A stretch of DNA of 34,772 nucleotides from an uncultured Phascolarctobacterium sp. (GCA_949288065.1 CASEIL010000023.1:1-34772); one strand, 5' to 3'; shown: positions 1 to 8,682, numbered from the stretch's first letter. The notes: generated from the letters alone by a model not told the origin. Program-made: numbers and translations.

Positions 1-80
1 TATTCAGTTTTTAACACATTCCCTGTCTATCCGCTGTCCGCAAAACCATTGATTTTATTAGCTTTTTGCCGCTATCGCTA
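1..80. other. Unassigned left edge
   Basis: These bases follow the premature stop of the minus-strand permease. I translated them on the minus strand and found no continuation of a permease C-terminus and no other recognisable protein. They could be the end of a contig, a misjoined fragment, or spacer. Confidence 0.4.
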
Positions 81-563
81 TCACACCTCATTATTTTTTA
101 CGCCGCTGTAAGTGTTCATCGCCACGGGGAAGAATACGCCCAGCGCGATAATGGTTACCTTGCTCAGCTCGCCAATGCCGAGCCATAAAATAAACAGCGG
201 CAAAAGAGCAATTTTAGGTATGGGGTACAGCGCGTTAACAATGGGCGTGCCAATGCGGTCAATCAGCGCCGAGGTGCCGGTAAAAAGCCCCACGGCAAGG
301 CCAATGACGCTGCCCAGCACAAAGCCCAGCACAATGCGGTACAAACTGGCGGCAAGGCTGGTGGCAATTTCCCCGCCTGCCAGCATATCAACCAGCGCGC
401 TTAAAATGCCTGTCGGCGATGGCAAAAACAGTGCGGAAACCACGCCGCTGCGGCAGATAACCTCCCAGATAACCAGCAGCACGGCGACGGAAACGCCCGA
501 AACCCACACCGGGTACGTTTTTTGCCAGCTGCGCATTTTGTCCGTAACCTTAAATTCATTCAT
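81..563 (-). CDS. ABC transporter permease, NitT/TauT (SsuC-like) type, C-terminally truncated
   Basis: Inner-membrane subunit of an importer of the nitrate/sulfonate/taurine class. The 160 residues hold an N-terminal membrane segment (about residues 18-40), the family's LPSPTGIL stretch, and further hydrophobic helices ending in FFPVAMNTYSGVKN. Family members run to about 250-270 residues. The next element after GVKN should be the EAA loop that docks on the ATPase, but here four residues later the frame hits TGA. About 90-100 residues, including the coupling loop and last helices, are therefore missing. It overlaps the upstream ATPase gene by 8 bases, as in an intact operon. As written it should not work. 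It is either a decayed gene or damaged sequence near the window edge. Confidence 0.75.
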   Translation of the reverse strand: MNEFKVTDKMRSWQKTYPVWVSGVSVAVLLVIWEVICRSGVVSALFLPSPTGILSALVDMLAGGEIATSLAASLYRIVLGFVLGSVIGLAVGLFTGTSALIDRIGTPIVNALYPIPKIALLPLFILWLGIGELSKVTIIALGVFFPVAMNTYSGVKNNEV

Positions 564-1344
564 TGCCGTCCACCTCCATCAGTGCGGCGCGCGCATCCTT
601 GCTGATGTGCTCCCAGATAATATTAATGTAACCGGCAATTTCTTCGGCGTTCTGCGTCAGCTCGCGCTCGGCGCGGGGTATGCCAATGGTTAAAATACGG
701 TTAATTTTGCCCGGACGGCGAGAAAGCAGTACCACGCGGTCGGCCAGCATAACCGCTTCCTGAATGTTATGCGTAACGTACAGGGTGCTGAGCCGCGTTT
801 TTTCCCACAGCGTAACCAGCTCCTCCTGCATAATGGTGCGCGTCTGCGCGTCGAGTGCGGAAAACGGCTCGTCCATCAAAAGTAAATCGGGGTTAATTAC
901 AAGGGCGCGGGCAATGCCAACGCGCTGGCGCATGCCGCCGCTAAGGTGGTGCGGCAGGGCCTTTTCAAACCCTGCCAGCCCTACCAGGCTGATGTAGTGG
1001 GCAATGCGGTCGTCCTGTTCGGCTTTGGGCACACAGGCGGCCTCCAGCCCAAAGGCGATGTTGTCGCGCACGCTGCGCCACGGAAACAGCCCCGTTTCCT
1101 GAAAAACAATGCCGGTTTTGGGCACATGCCCCTCCGGCAGGTGCGTAAAGCTCGCGCTGCCTTCCGTCGGCGGCAAAAGCCCCGCCACAATATTCAGCAG
1201 GGTTGATTTGCCGCAGCCCGAAGGGCCTACCAGCGCCACAAATTCTTCTTCGTTCACCGTCAGGTTAATATCCTGCAAAACAGGCAGTGTTTGCCCATTG
1301 CGGTTTACAAAGCTTTTGCTTACGTTGTTAATAGCAAGTTTCAT
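556..1344 (-). CDS. ABC transporter ATP-binding protein, NitT/TauT (SsuB/TauB-like) type
   Basis: Cytoplasmic ATPase that powers the importer formed with the flanking permease and binding protein. At 262 residues it is full length. Visible motifs are Walker A (GPSGCGKST, about residues 40-48), the Q-loop region (GIVFQETGLFPW), the ABC signature (LSGGMRQR), Walker B (LLLMDEPFSALD) and the switch histidine (YVTHNIQEA). The start is supported by GGAGG (complement of 1351-1355) 6-7 bases upstream. The gene begins 46 bases after the binding-protein stop and overlaps the permease start by 8 bases, so translation is probably coupled. The motifs place it firmly in this ABC class. The substrate (sulfonate, nitrate, a thiamine precursor or other) cannot be read from the sequence. 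Confidence 0.9.
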   Translation of the reverse strand: MKLAINNVSKSFVNRNGQTLPVLQDINLTVNEEEFVALVGPSGCGKSTLLNIVAGLLPPTEGSASFTHLPEGHVPKTGIVFQETGLFPWRSVRDNIAFGLEAACVPKAEQDDRIAHYISLVGLAGFEKALPHHLSGGMRQRVGIARALVINPDLLLMDEPFSALDAQTRTIMQEELVTLWEKTRLSTLYVTHNIQEAVMLADRVVLLSRRPGKINRILTIGIPRAERELTQNAEEIAGYINIIWEHISKDARAALMEVDGNE

Positions 1345-1362
1345 AAATAGCCTCCAAATAAA

Positions 1363-1385
1363 AAGGGCGGAAGCGCTCCGCCCTT
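1363..1385 (-). terminator. Intercistronic terminator-like hairpin
   Basis: On the minus strand a 9-bp perfect stem (AAGGGCGGA/TCCGCCCTT) with a 5-base loop is followed by a T-rich run (TTTATTT). It lies just after the binding-protein stop and just before the ribosome binding site of the ATPase gene. This suggests partial termination, so that the binding protein is made in excess over ATPase and permease. Confidence 0.7.
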
Positions 1386-1390
1386 ATGCG

Positions 1391-2404
1391 TTATTTTGCC
1401 AGTGCCTTTTCCAGCAGGGTGGTGTTGGCAACTTTGGCAGGGTCAAGGCTGCCCTGTAACATGCCGTGGCTGCTGTACCAGTCAATCTGCGTTTTAATAT
1501 CGTCAGCCATCAGTTTGCCGTCGCGGTCAATGTAAGGCAGGCCCAGCTTAATGTCTTCGGCCGGTGCTTTAACATATTTGGCAATAATGCCCACAACCTC
1601 GTCCAGCTTCTGCGGGTTTTTTTTAGCAATAGCGGCGTCGTAGTAATACTGGCAGGCCTTGTTGTACGCTTTTAAAAAGCGGATGCCTGCGTCCTCGTTT
1701 TTCATAAATTCGGGCGAGAAGAACAGCGCCGAGGTCTGGTAGGGGATAACGTCGCCTACCTGCACGATGAGTTTGGCGGTGCCTGCGGTTTGCATTTTGG
1801 TAATGTTAGGCTCGTTTAAAATAGCGCCGTCAATCTGTTTGCCTTCCAGCGCTGCCATAACGGCGCTAACCTTGCCAAGGGGAACGAGTTCCACGTCGTC
1901 CAGCGTCATGCCGCGCTGCTCAAGCATTCTGCCCAGCATATAATGGAAGGTAGAACCTTTTTGCGTAATGCCGATGCGGCGTCCCTTAATGCTTTCCAGC
2001 GTGGTAAAGCCGCTTTCGTAGCTATCGGCAGAGGCAACCAGCGCCGAAGAGGGGAAGCCCTTTTCCTCACGCCCTTTATCGGCCACAATGGCCAGCTGCT
2101 GCCCGCCTGCCGCCATGTTAAACAGGCTTGCGGTAATGCCAGTTGCGCCAACATCAACCTTGCTGGAGGCGGTGGCAACGGCAATGGGGTGCGCGGCGTC
2201 AAACCATTCCGGCGTAACCTCTATGTTCTGCTCGGCAAAATAGCCCTTTTCCATAGCAATAAACAGCGGTGCGGTGCTGGTAAGGCGCAGCATGCCCAGC
2301 TTAACGGCAGTTTTTTCGGCAGGCGCCTGTTTTTCGCTGCCGCCGCAGCCCGCTATGGCAACGGCTAAGCAAAGCAGGGTTAAAAACAGCAGAAGTTTTT
2401 TCAT
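1391..2404 (-). CDS. ABC transporter substrate-binding lipoprotein, SsuA/NMT1-like
   Basis: Extracytoplasmic solute-binding lipoprotein of a NitT/TauT-type importer. From the chosen start (MKKLLLFLTLLCLAVAIAGC) it has a short basic N-region, a hydrophobic core and a lipobox ending in AGC, so it should be lipidated at that cysteine. The mature part shows the family pattern: LGMLRLTSTAPLFIAMEKGYF, then VGATGITASLFNMAAGG, then GRRIGITQKGSTFHYML, then DGAILNEPNITKMQ. At 337 residues its length is usual. The ATG at 2404 is preferred over in-frame ATGs at 2422, 2413 and 2410 because an AAAGG sits about 9 bases before it and is too close to the others. It is first in a minus-strand operon with the ATPase and permease. 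The ligand is unknown. Confidence 0.88.
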   Translation of the reverse strand: MKKLLLFLTLLCLAVAIAGCGGSEKQAPAEKTAVKLGMLRLTSTAPLFIAMEKGYFAEQNIEVTPEWFDAAHPIAVATASSKVDVGATGITASLFNMAAGGQQLAIVADKGREEKGFPSSALVASADSYESGFTTLESIKGRRIGITQKGSTFHYMLGRMLEQRGMTLDDVELVPLGKVSAVMAALEGKQIDGAILNEPNITKMQTAGTAKLIVQVGDVIPYQTSALFFSPEFMKNEDAGIRFLKAYNKACQYYYDAAIAKKNPQKLDEVVGIIAKYVKAPAEDIKLGLPYIDRDGKLMADDIKTQIDWYSSHGMLQGSLDPAKVANTTLLEKALAK

Positions 2405-2533
2405 TGTCATCATCCTTTGCATCTTTATTGAGGCTTATAAAGCACGGTGTAAGCATCTTAATGGTTATTTTACAACATACGGGCAAAAAATGCACTCTTT
2501 TTCTTAAAAAATCCACTGTAAAACTTATTTGTG

Positions 2534-2549
2534 TTTACAATTTTACAAT
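2534..2549. repeat. Tandem 8-bp direct repeat in a divergent intergenic region
   Basis: TTTACAAT occurs twice back to back, and a related TTTTACAA lies at 2468-2475. All are in the 246-base region between the divergent binding-protein gene and the secreted-protein gene. This is what a regulator's operator cluster can look like, but no regulator gene is adjacent. Confidence 0.5.
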
Positions 2550-2577
2550 TTAGCTGCTTTTGTTATTTGCGCAGTGC

Positions 2578-2586
2578 TGGTATAAT
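2578..2586 (+). promoter_or_regulatory. Extended -10 promoter for the secreted-protein gene
   Basis: TGG followed by TATAAT (2581-2586) forms an extended -10. A poor -35 (TTGTTA, 2560-2565) has a short 15-base spacer. It lies about 65 bases before the ATG at 2651. Confidence 0.6.
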
Positions 2587-2650
2587 AAATAATATGCTTT
2601 AAATATGTGCGGCTTGTAAAGCAGGCTGCCAGTTATAGTGGAGGCTTAAC

Positions 2651-3985
2651 ATGAAGTGCAATAAATTTGTAGCGGCGCTTTTTGCGGCGGCGCTGATGGG
2701 CGCGGGCAGCACAGCCCTTGCGGCAGAGCCGGTGTGCCTGGCCAGCATTAAGGCCGATACCGACGGCAACGGCACGGAGGAAACGGCGGAGCTGTGGGGC
2801 ACGCAGCTTACCGGCGGCAGCAGCTATTACGGCGATTTGCTGCTGATGGTGAAGGACGCGGGCGGCAAGCTGATAACTGCCTACAACCCCAGCCTTGAAG
2901 GCGGCTATGCTAACCTTTTAGAGAAGGGGCATTTTACCGGCAAGGGCGAGCAGCTGGTGGTGCGCAGCCTTAGCGGCGCAGACGCTGTGATGCAGGTGCG
3001 CATTATCGACGCGGCGCTGCCTGACGCGGTGCAGGAAATTTACACCGGCAGCGACAACAACGGCGTAAAACTGGAGGCTCATTTGCGTCCGGATTTTAAA
3101 GCCGTGTTTGACTTTCCTTATTATAAAGAAGGCATTTTGGAATGGGAAATTGAACACATAACCCTGCCGGAAGAAAAAACTTACTATATTAATAACGGGC
3201 TTTATGACGAAAACGGCAAAATATTAAAGCCGTGGCTGCGCCCTGAAAGCAAAATGAGCGGCGTAACCGTTGTGGAAGGCGCTGACGGCGCTATGGACAG
3301 CCTTGTAACCTTGCAGCAGGTGGGCGTTACTGGCAATGGCACGCTGGCCAAAGTTGCTGGCAGCTGGGAATACGACAACGGCTGGCAGATGAAGGGGCGC
3401 GAATTCTACACGCAAATTGTGCAGAATGAGGACTTCCGCCGCAACCTCGTCTTTGGCAACGGCATGCTATATAAGCAGCAGGTGGTTAAGGACGGCAGCA
3501 GCGTAACCTATCCGCTGATGGCGGTGGAGGCGAAGCCCGGGCTGCAAAACACCATTAACGGCGAATTAGAAAAGGTGTGGCAGCCCTACGCCAACGCCCT
3601 TGGCAGCGTAAGCTGCGAGCTGGATTACACCGTGCCCTTTGCGGGCAGCAAAATGCTTTCGCTGGTGTTTTTTGGCGTGATGGGTGAGGGCGAAGCCGAA
3701 ATGTTTGAGCGCCTGCCGCTGAATATTGCGCTGGATACCGGCAAGGTGCTGGAAATAAGCGACGTTTTGGACACCAAAAACCCCGATTTGCTGCCGGTGC
3801 TGTCGCTTTTAGGCGCGGAGGACAAGGTTGATTTTACCAAAGAAGTGCCGCCGGGCTGGTATTATAATGGTAAAAATATTGTGTTTTGCCAGAAGATGAA
3901 AGACGGTGCAGGCTGGAATGAAGCGGCGATACCTGCCAGCGAGCTGGACAAGTTTTTGCTTAACAAGGATTTGCTGAAAAAATAA
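2651..3985 (+). CDS. Secreted protein of unknown function, possible RsiV-like (DUF3298-type) C-terminus
   Basis: I do not recognise a specific family for the whole protein. The 444 residues begin with a clear signal peptide (basic start, hydrophobic core, cleavage near ALAAEP), and no lipobox is seen. Just after it, DTDGNGTEE resembles a calcium-binding loop of the kind found in EF-hand, dockerin or FG-GAP repeats. The middle is beta-rich. The last 130 residues (DYTVPFAGSKMLSLVF, then a stretch ending LALDTGK-like ALDTGKVLEISDVL, then IVFCQKMKDGAGWNEAAIPASELD) are reminiscent of the DUF3298/RsiV fold (inference, weak). The start is supported by GTGGAGG six bases before the ATG. It stands alone between two promoters, so it is probably monocistronic. 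Confidence 0.7.
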   Translation: MKCNKFVAALFAAALMGAGSTALAAEPVCLASIKADTDGNGTEETAELWGTQLTGGSSYYGDLLLMVKDAGGKLITAYNPSLEGGYANLLEKGHFTGKGEQLVVRSLSGADAVMQVRIIDAALPDAVQEIYTGSDNNGVKLEAHLRPDFKAVFDFPYYKEGILEWEIEHITLPEEKTYYINNGLYDENGKILKPWLRPESKMSGVTVVEGADGAMDSLVTLQQVGVTGNGTLAKVAGSWEYDNGWQMKGREFYTQIVQNEDFRRNLVFGNGMLYKQQVVKDGSSVTYPLMAVEAKPGLQNTINGELEKVWQPYANALGSVSCELDYTVPFAGSKMLSLVFFGVMGEGEAEMFERLPLNIALDTGKVLEISDVLDTKNPDLLPVLSLLGAEDKVDFTKEVPPGWYYNGKNIVFCQKMKDGAGWNEAAIPASELDKFLLNKDLLKK

Positions 3986-4007
3986 CAAAAATTACACAAA
4001 AGAAACT

Positions 4008-4019
4008 GACTGGTTAGTC
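4008..4019. promoter_or_regulatory. Small palindrome upstream of the RND operon, possible repressor site
   Basis: GACT-GGTT-AGTC is an exact 4-bp inverted repeat about 70 bases before the -35. Its sequence recalls TetR-family operators, but the arms are short and no regulator gene is adjacent. Confidence 0.2.
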
Positions 4020-4088
4020 CGAGGCTAAAAACAAAAGCAAAACAGCGTAATAAAAAGCAAAGTGGACAAAATTTGCTTAAATTAACAT

Positions 4089-4117
4089 TTGCGTTTACGC
4101 TATTGGTGGAATATAAT
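4089..4117 (+). promoter_or_regulatory. Promoter of the RND efflux operon
   Basis: TTGCGT (4089-4094), a 17-base spacer and TATAAT (4112-4117) precede the adaptor ATG at 4191 by about 75 bases. Confidence 0.75.
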
Positions 4118-4190
4118 TATATTACTTTAGTTTAAGTATGCCCTTTTGGCTTTTGATGCTTGAAACTTAAGTTGGAGGAGGAATAGATTT

Positions 4191-5387
4191 ATGTTGAATT
4201 TTTTGCGTAAAAGCAGGAGCGGCAAGGCGGCTGTTGCAGCGCTGGCTGCCGTAACTGTGTTTTCGCTTGCCGGCTGCGGGCAGGAAAAGGCCGCAGCGCC
4301 GCAGGCTACGCTGGTAAAATCCATGCAGGTAATAAAACGCGATACGCCGCTGGTGTATGACTACACCGGTTTTGTGCAGGCTCAGCAGGAAATGGAGCTT
4401 AAAGCACAGGTAAGCGGGCAGATTACCGGCAAGTATTTTAACGGCGGCGATACCGTACAGCAGGGGCAGGTTTTGTACACCATCGACCCGCGTACCTACC
4501 GCGCTAACCTTTTGCAGGCCGAAGCTAACCTTGCTAACGCCCGTGCGGCACTGGCAACCGCTGCCGTAGACGCCGAGCGCTATACCAAGCTGTATGAGCA
4601 GAGCGCAGTATCCAAACAGACTCTGGATAACGCCATTATGGCGCGCGACCAGGCACAGGCATCTGTAAACGCCCAGCAGGCGCTGTTGGAAAATGCCCAG
4701 ATTGATATGAGCGAAACCAATGTTACCGCTCCGTTTACCGGCCGCATTGATACCACTGCTTTGGAAGTAGGCAACTATGTTGCCGAAGGGCAGACCACGA
4801 TGGCTACCATCAGCAACACCGACCCGGTATTTGTTGAATTCAGCATCGCCGAGCCGGAATACTTAAAACTGGCTAATTCCGCTGTTGAGCGCGGCGAAGC
4901 AGCACCGCTGGAAAACCTGAGCATTGTTTTGAGCGACGGCAGCACCTACGACCTGCCGGGCCGCATTGCCGAGGTTAACCGCGCGCTGACCAACAACACC
5001 GGTACCTTAACCGTTAAAGCATTGTTTGACAACCCGAACCGCGTGCTTTTGCCGGGCATGTTTGCGCATGTGCAGGCTACCGCGGGCACCCGCCAGAACG
5101 CACTTCTCATTCCGCAGCGCGCTGTTACGGAACTGATGTATAAAAAATTTGTTTACGTTATCGGCGCCGATAACAAGGTTGAAATGCGCGAGGTTACCCT
5201 TGGGCCGCGCGTAGGGCGCATGTGGATGGTTGAAAGCGGCCTTAACGGCGATGAGAACATTGTTGTTGAAGGCACGGGCAAAATTACCGCCGGCGCGCTT
5301 GTAAACCCAGAACCGATGACGGAAGCCGAGCTTGATACCACTGCCGACAGAACGCAGAGCGGTGAAGCTGACGGCGCAGCAAAATAA
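4191..5387 (+). CDS. RND efflux periplasmic adaptor lipoprotein (AcrA/MexA-like)
   Basis: Membrane fusion protein that bridges an inner-membrane RND pump to an outer-membrane channel. The 398 residues start with a signal sequence and a lipobox ending SLAGC (Cys29), so it should be anchored by lipid. Next come the biotinyl-lipoyl half motif (VSGQITGKYFNGGDTVQQGQ), a long alanine/glutamine-rich coiled-coil hairpin (about residues 105-170), the second lipoyl half (VTAPFTGRIDTTALEVGNYV), a beta-barrel, and a membrane-proximal end (LLIPQRAVTE). GGAGGAGG precedes the ATG. The pump gene starts 13 bases after the stop. The tail is charged and flexible. Function is assigned from family and context; the exported substrates are unknown. 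Confidence 0.93.
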   Translation: MLNFLRKSRSGKAAVAALAAVTVFSLAGCGQEKAAAPQATLVKSMQVIKRDTPLVYDYTGFVQAQQEMELKAQVSGQITGKYFNGGDTVQQGQVLYTIDPRTYRANLLQAEANLANARAALATAAVDAERYTKLYEQSAVSKQTLDNAIMARDQAQASVNAQQALLENAQIDMSETNVTAPFTGRIDTTALEVGNYVAEGQTTMATISNTDPVFVEFSIAEPEYLKLANSAVERGEAAPLENLSIVLSDGSTYDLPGRIAEVNRALTNNTGTLTVKALFDNPNRVLLPGMFAHVQATAGTRQNALLIPQRAVTELMYKKFVYVIGADNKVEMREVTLGPRVGRMWMVESGLNGDENIVVEGTGKITAGALVNPEPMTEAELDTTADRTQSGEADGAAK

Positions 5388-5400
5388 GGAGGTAAGCTGA

Positions 5401-8400
5401 ATGGCACGTTTTTTTATTGACCGCCCGGTCTTTGCCATGGTGCTGGCCATACTGATTACGCTGCTGGGCTTAATCGCCGGCTTCAGCCTGCCTATTGCCC
5501 AGTATCCTAATATTACCAAGCCGCGTATTTCTGTAACCACCAACTATACCGGCGCCAGCGCCGAAACGGTTGAAGAATCCGTTGCGCAGGCTATCGAGCA
5601 GAAGGTAAACGGCGTTGAAAACATGCTGGATATGAGCTCCACCAGTACCGCTACCGGCGAGTACAGCTTAAACGTTCAGTTTAACCTTGAAAAGAACGCC
5701 GATATTGCCGCGGTAGAGGTACAGAATCGTGTATCGCAGGCAACCAGCTCCATGCCGCAGGAAGTAACCGCTTACGGCATTACCACAACGAAGGAATCTG
5801 CGGAAACAATTATGTATTTCGCGCTTTCTTCCCCTAACAACACTTACGACAGTATGTTCTTAAGAACCTACGCCGACGTTAACTTTATCGACGCTGTTAA
5901 GCGCGTTAAGGGCGTTTCCACGGTAGACGAATACGGCCCGGAATATGCTATCCGCATCTGGCTGAACCCGGAAAAGCTGGCGCAGCTTAACTTAACAACG
6001 GACGATATTTCAACCGCTGTTAAAGCGCAGAACATTCAGGCGCCGGTAGGTACCGTAGGCGCCCGCCCGACCGTTGACGAGCAGGAAAAACAGTATTCTG
6101 CCAACGCGCAGGGCCGTTTAAAAACGCCGGAGGAATTCGGCAACATCATCGTCCGTTCCATTAACGGCGAAAACCTGTACTTAAAAGACATTGCCCGTAT
6201 TGAAGAAGCGCCGCGCAGCGACTTAATCCTCAGCCGCTTAAACGGCGGTGAATCTGTTGTATTCCCGGTTTCGCTGACGAGTGATGCTAACTCCATCGAG
6301 TCTGTTGCCCAAATCCGTGAGGTGCTGGCTGACGCAGAAAAACGCTTCCCTGCGGATATGAAGCTGACTATCATTCAGGATAACACCCAGTTTATTACCG
6401 AATCCCTTGAGAAAGTAGCACATACCTTCTTCGAGGCTCTGGTACTGGTTATATTTGTAATCTTTATCTTCCTTGGCAGCTGGCGTGCAACGCTTATCCC
6501 GCTGCTGGCGGTGCCGGTTTCCCTTGTCGGCACTTTTGCCTCCTTCGTACTTTTGGGCTTTACCATTAACACGTTAACCGCGTTTGCCCTTATCCTTGCT
6601 ATCGGCCTCGTAGTCGATGACGCTATCGTCGTTGTAGAAGCGGTAGAGCATCATATTCAGGATACCGGCCTTACGCCGAAGGAAGCTACCTACCGCGCCA
6701 TGAGCGAGGTTTCCGGCCCTGTTGTGGCCATTGCCTTCGTACTGGCAGCAGTATTTATCCCGACGGCGTTTACCGGCGGTACGGTCGGCGAGCTGTACAA
6801 ACAGTTTGCTATTACCATTTCCGTTTCCATGATGCTTTCGGCAATTATCGCGCTGTCGCTGACGCCGGCGCTGTGCTCGCTGCTGTTGAAGCCGAAAAAG
6901 GATGAAGCGGAAATTAAGGGCCCCATTGGCAAGGTGGTACACGCCTTTAACCAGTGGTTTGCCAGAACCCTTGAAAAATATGTTACCAACGTAGAAAAAT
7001 GCATCCGCCATTCCAAAGTTGTTATGGCCTGCCTTGTAGTTGGCGTAATTTTAATCGGTTTCCTGTTTAAAATTACCCCGTCCGGCTATGTGCCGAATGA
7101 AGATATGGGCATGAGCGCTGTATCTTTCAGCCTGCCGGAAGGCTCTTCCAGCAACCGTTCCATTCAGATTATGGGCGAGCTGAGTAATGTTGTGCAAAAA
7201 TTCCCAGGCGTCGATTATGTAATGGAAGTTTCCGGCGTTGATATTCTGAGCCATGCGCAAAAAGCTTCCGCAGGCCTTGTAGTTGTTGCCATGAAGCCTT
7301 ACGACCAGCGCGACAACTCCATTCAGGATATTATCCCGATGATTCAGGCTTTAGGGCCTAAATTCCCGGACGCGAACGTAATGGCGTTCCAGCCGCCGGC
7401 ACTGCCGGGTGCGTCCAGCACGGGCTCCTTAAGCATGTACATTATGAACCTTGCCGGTGAAGATGTAAGCACCATGAACGAACGCGCGCAGGAATTTTTG
7501 GCTAAAGCCCGCCAGCGCCCGGAAGTAGGCATGATTTACACCACATTAAACACCAGCACCCCGATGTATAAATTCAACGTAGACCGCGACAAGGCGCAGA
7601 GCCTGAACGTACCGGTTTCCAGCGTGTTCGGCGCGCTGCAAACCTTCCTCGGCGGCTACGAAATTAACGATTTGAACAACTTTGGCCGTACCTGGAAAGT
7701 TGTAATGCAGGCGGACGATAAATACCGCGCCAGCGTTGACGATATGCGTTACTTCTTTGTACGCAGCAACGACGGCAACATGATTCCGCTGAATACCCTT
7801 GTAACCTACGAAAACGAAAACAGCTCCGTTGTTATGACGCGCTTTAATGGCGCGCGTGCCATTAAGATTGCAGGCGACCCGGCTGAGGGCTATTCCACCG
7901 GCCAGGCAATGGATGCTTTAGAAGAGGTTGCAGCAGAAACGCTGCCTGTAACTTACAGCTATGAATGGACCGATCAGAGCCGCGACCAGATTGAAGCAGG
8001 CAACCGCTCTACGCAAATCTTTATCATTTCTTTGATTTTCGTATTCCTGTGCCTGGCAGCTTTGTATGAAAGCTGGACCATTCCTCTGGCAGTATTGATG
8101 TCCGTACCGACGGCGGTATTGGGCTGCATTTTGGGCCAGTACCTGCGCGGGCAGCAGAACGACGTTTATATGCAGATTGGCCTTATTATGCTTATCGGCC
8201 TTGCCGCTAAAAACGCCATTTTGATTGTGGAATACGCCAAGATGAATATGGAACGCGGCATGGGCGTTGTGGAGGCCGCTGTGGAAGCATCCCGCATCCG
8301 TCTCCGCCCGATTTTGATGACCTCGTTTGCATTCATCCTCGGCTGCGTCCCGCTGGCCATTGCCACCGGTGCAGGTGCAGGCGCGCGTGTATCCATGGGT

Positions 8401-8511
8401 AACGCCGTAGTTGCCGGCATGACGTTCAACACGTTGTTTGGTATCTTTTTAATTCCTGTCTGCTTTGTAGTTGTCGAAAAATTCTTCGGCAAAAAGCATA
8501 AGGAAGAATAA
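5401..8511 (+). CDS. RND multidrug efflux pump, HAE-1 family (AcrB-like)
   Basis: Proton-driven inner-membrane antiporter that takes substrates from the periplasm and membrane and passes them to the adaptor and outer-membrane channel. It is 1036 residues, the usual length. The N-terminus (MARFFIDRPVFAMVLAI) is typical. Two sets of membrane helices surround large periplasmic loops. The proton-relay residues are visible: the Asp pair in TM4 (GLVVDDAIVVVE, Asp406/Asp407) and the TM10 lysine (LAAKNAILIVEYA, Lys937). AAGGAGG lies 8 bases before the ATG. It is co-transcribed with the adaptor and ends at a strong terminator. No TolC/OprM-like channel gene follows, so that part must be encoded elsewhere. 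Confidence 0.96.
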   Translation: MARFFIDRPVFAMVLAILITLLGLIAGFSLPIAQYPNITKPRISVTTNYTGASAETVEESVAQAIEQKVNGVENMLDMSSTSTATGEYSLNVQFNLEKNADIAAVEVQNRVSQATSSMPQEVTAYGITTTKESAETIMYFALSSPNNTYDSMFLRTYADVNFIDAVKRVKGVSTVDEYGPEYAIRIWLNPEKLAQLNLTTDDISTAVKAQNIQAPVGTVGARPTVDEQEKQYSANAQGRLKTPEEFGNIIVRSINGENLYLKDIARIEEAPRSDLILSRLNGGESVVFPVSLTSDANSIESVAQIREVLADAEKRFPADMKLTIIQDNTQFITESLEKVAHTFFEALVLVIFVIFIFLGSWRATLIPLLAVPVSLVGTFASFVLLGFTINTLTAFALILAIGLVVDDAIVVVEAVEHHIQDTGLTPKEATYRAMSEVSGPVVAIAFVLAAVFIPTAFTGGTVGELYKQFAITISVSMMLSAIIALSLTPALCSLLLKPKKDEAEIKGPIGKVVHAFNQWFARTLEKYVTNVEKCIRHSKVVMACLVVGVILIGFLFKITPSGYVPNEDMGMSAVSFSLPEGSSSNRSIQIMGELSNVVQKFPGVDYVMEVSGVDILSHAQKASAGLVVVAMKPYDQRDNSIQDIIPMIQALGPKFPDANVMAFQPPALPGASSTGSLSMYIMNLAGEDVSTMNERAQEFLAKARQRPEVGMIYTTLNTSTPMYKFNVDRDKAQSLNVPVSSVFGALQTFLGGYEINDLNNFGRTWKVVMQADDKYRASVDDMRYFFVRSNDGNMIPLNTLVTYENENSSVVMTRFNGARAIKIAGDPAEGYSTGQAMDALEEVAAETLPVTYSYEWTDQSRDQIEAGNRSTQIFIISLIFVFLCLAALYESWTIPLAVLMSVPTAVLGCILGQYLRGQQNDVYMQIGLIMLIGLAAKNAILIVEYAKMNMERGMGVVEAAVEASRIRLRPILMTSFAFILGCVPLAIATGAGAGARVSMGNAVVAGMTFNTLFGIFLIPVCFVVVEKFFGKKHKEE

Positions 8512-8524
8512 AACTTAAACTAAA

Positions 8525-8555
8525 ATGCTCCGCTTTTTAAGCGGGGCATTTTTTA
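8525..8555 (+). terminator. Intrinsic terminator of the RND operon
   Basis: An 11-bp stem (ATGCTCCGCTT/AAGCGGGGCAT, one G-T pair) with a very short T loop is followed by TTTTTT. It lies 13 bases after the pump stop codon. Confidence 0.9.
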
Positions 8556-8682
8556 TGCCGCGGCAGGATTTTGAAAGAATGGTAATGCAAGAAGGAATAG
8601 CGCAAAACTGTTTTGCATTAAGTATTTTGTTACAGATTCACTTTATTCGTTGCAAAAAACGTGATTATATCGACAAAGTTCG

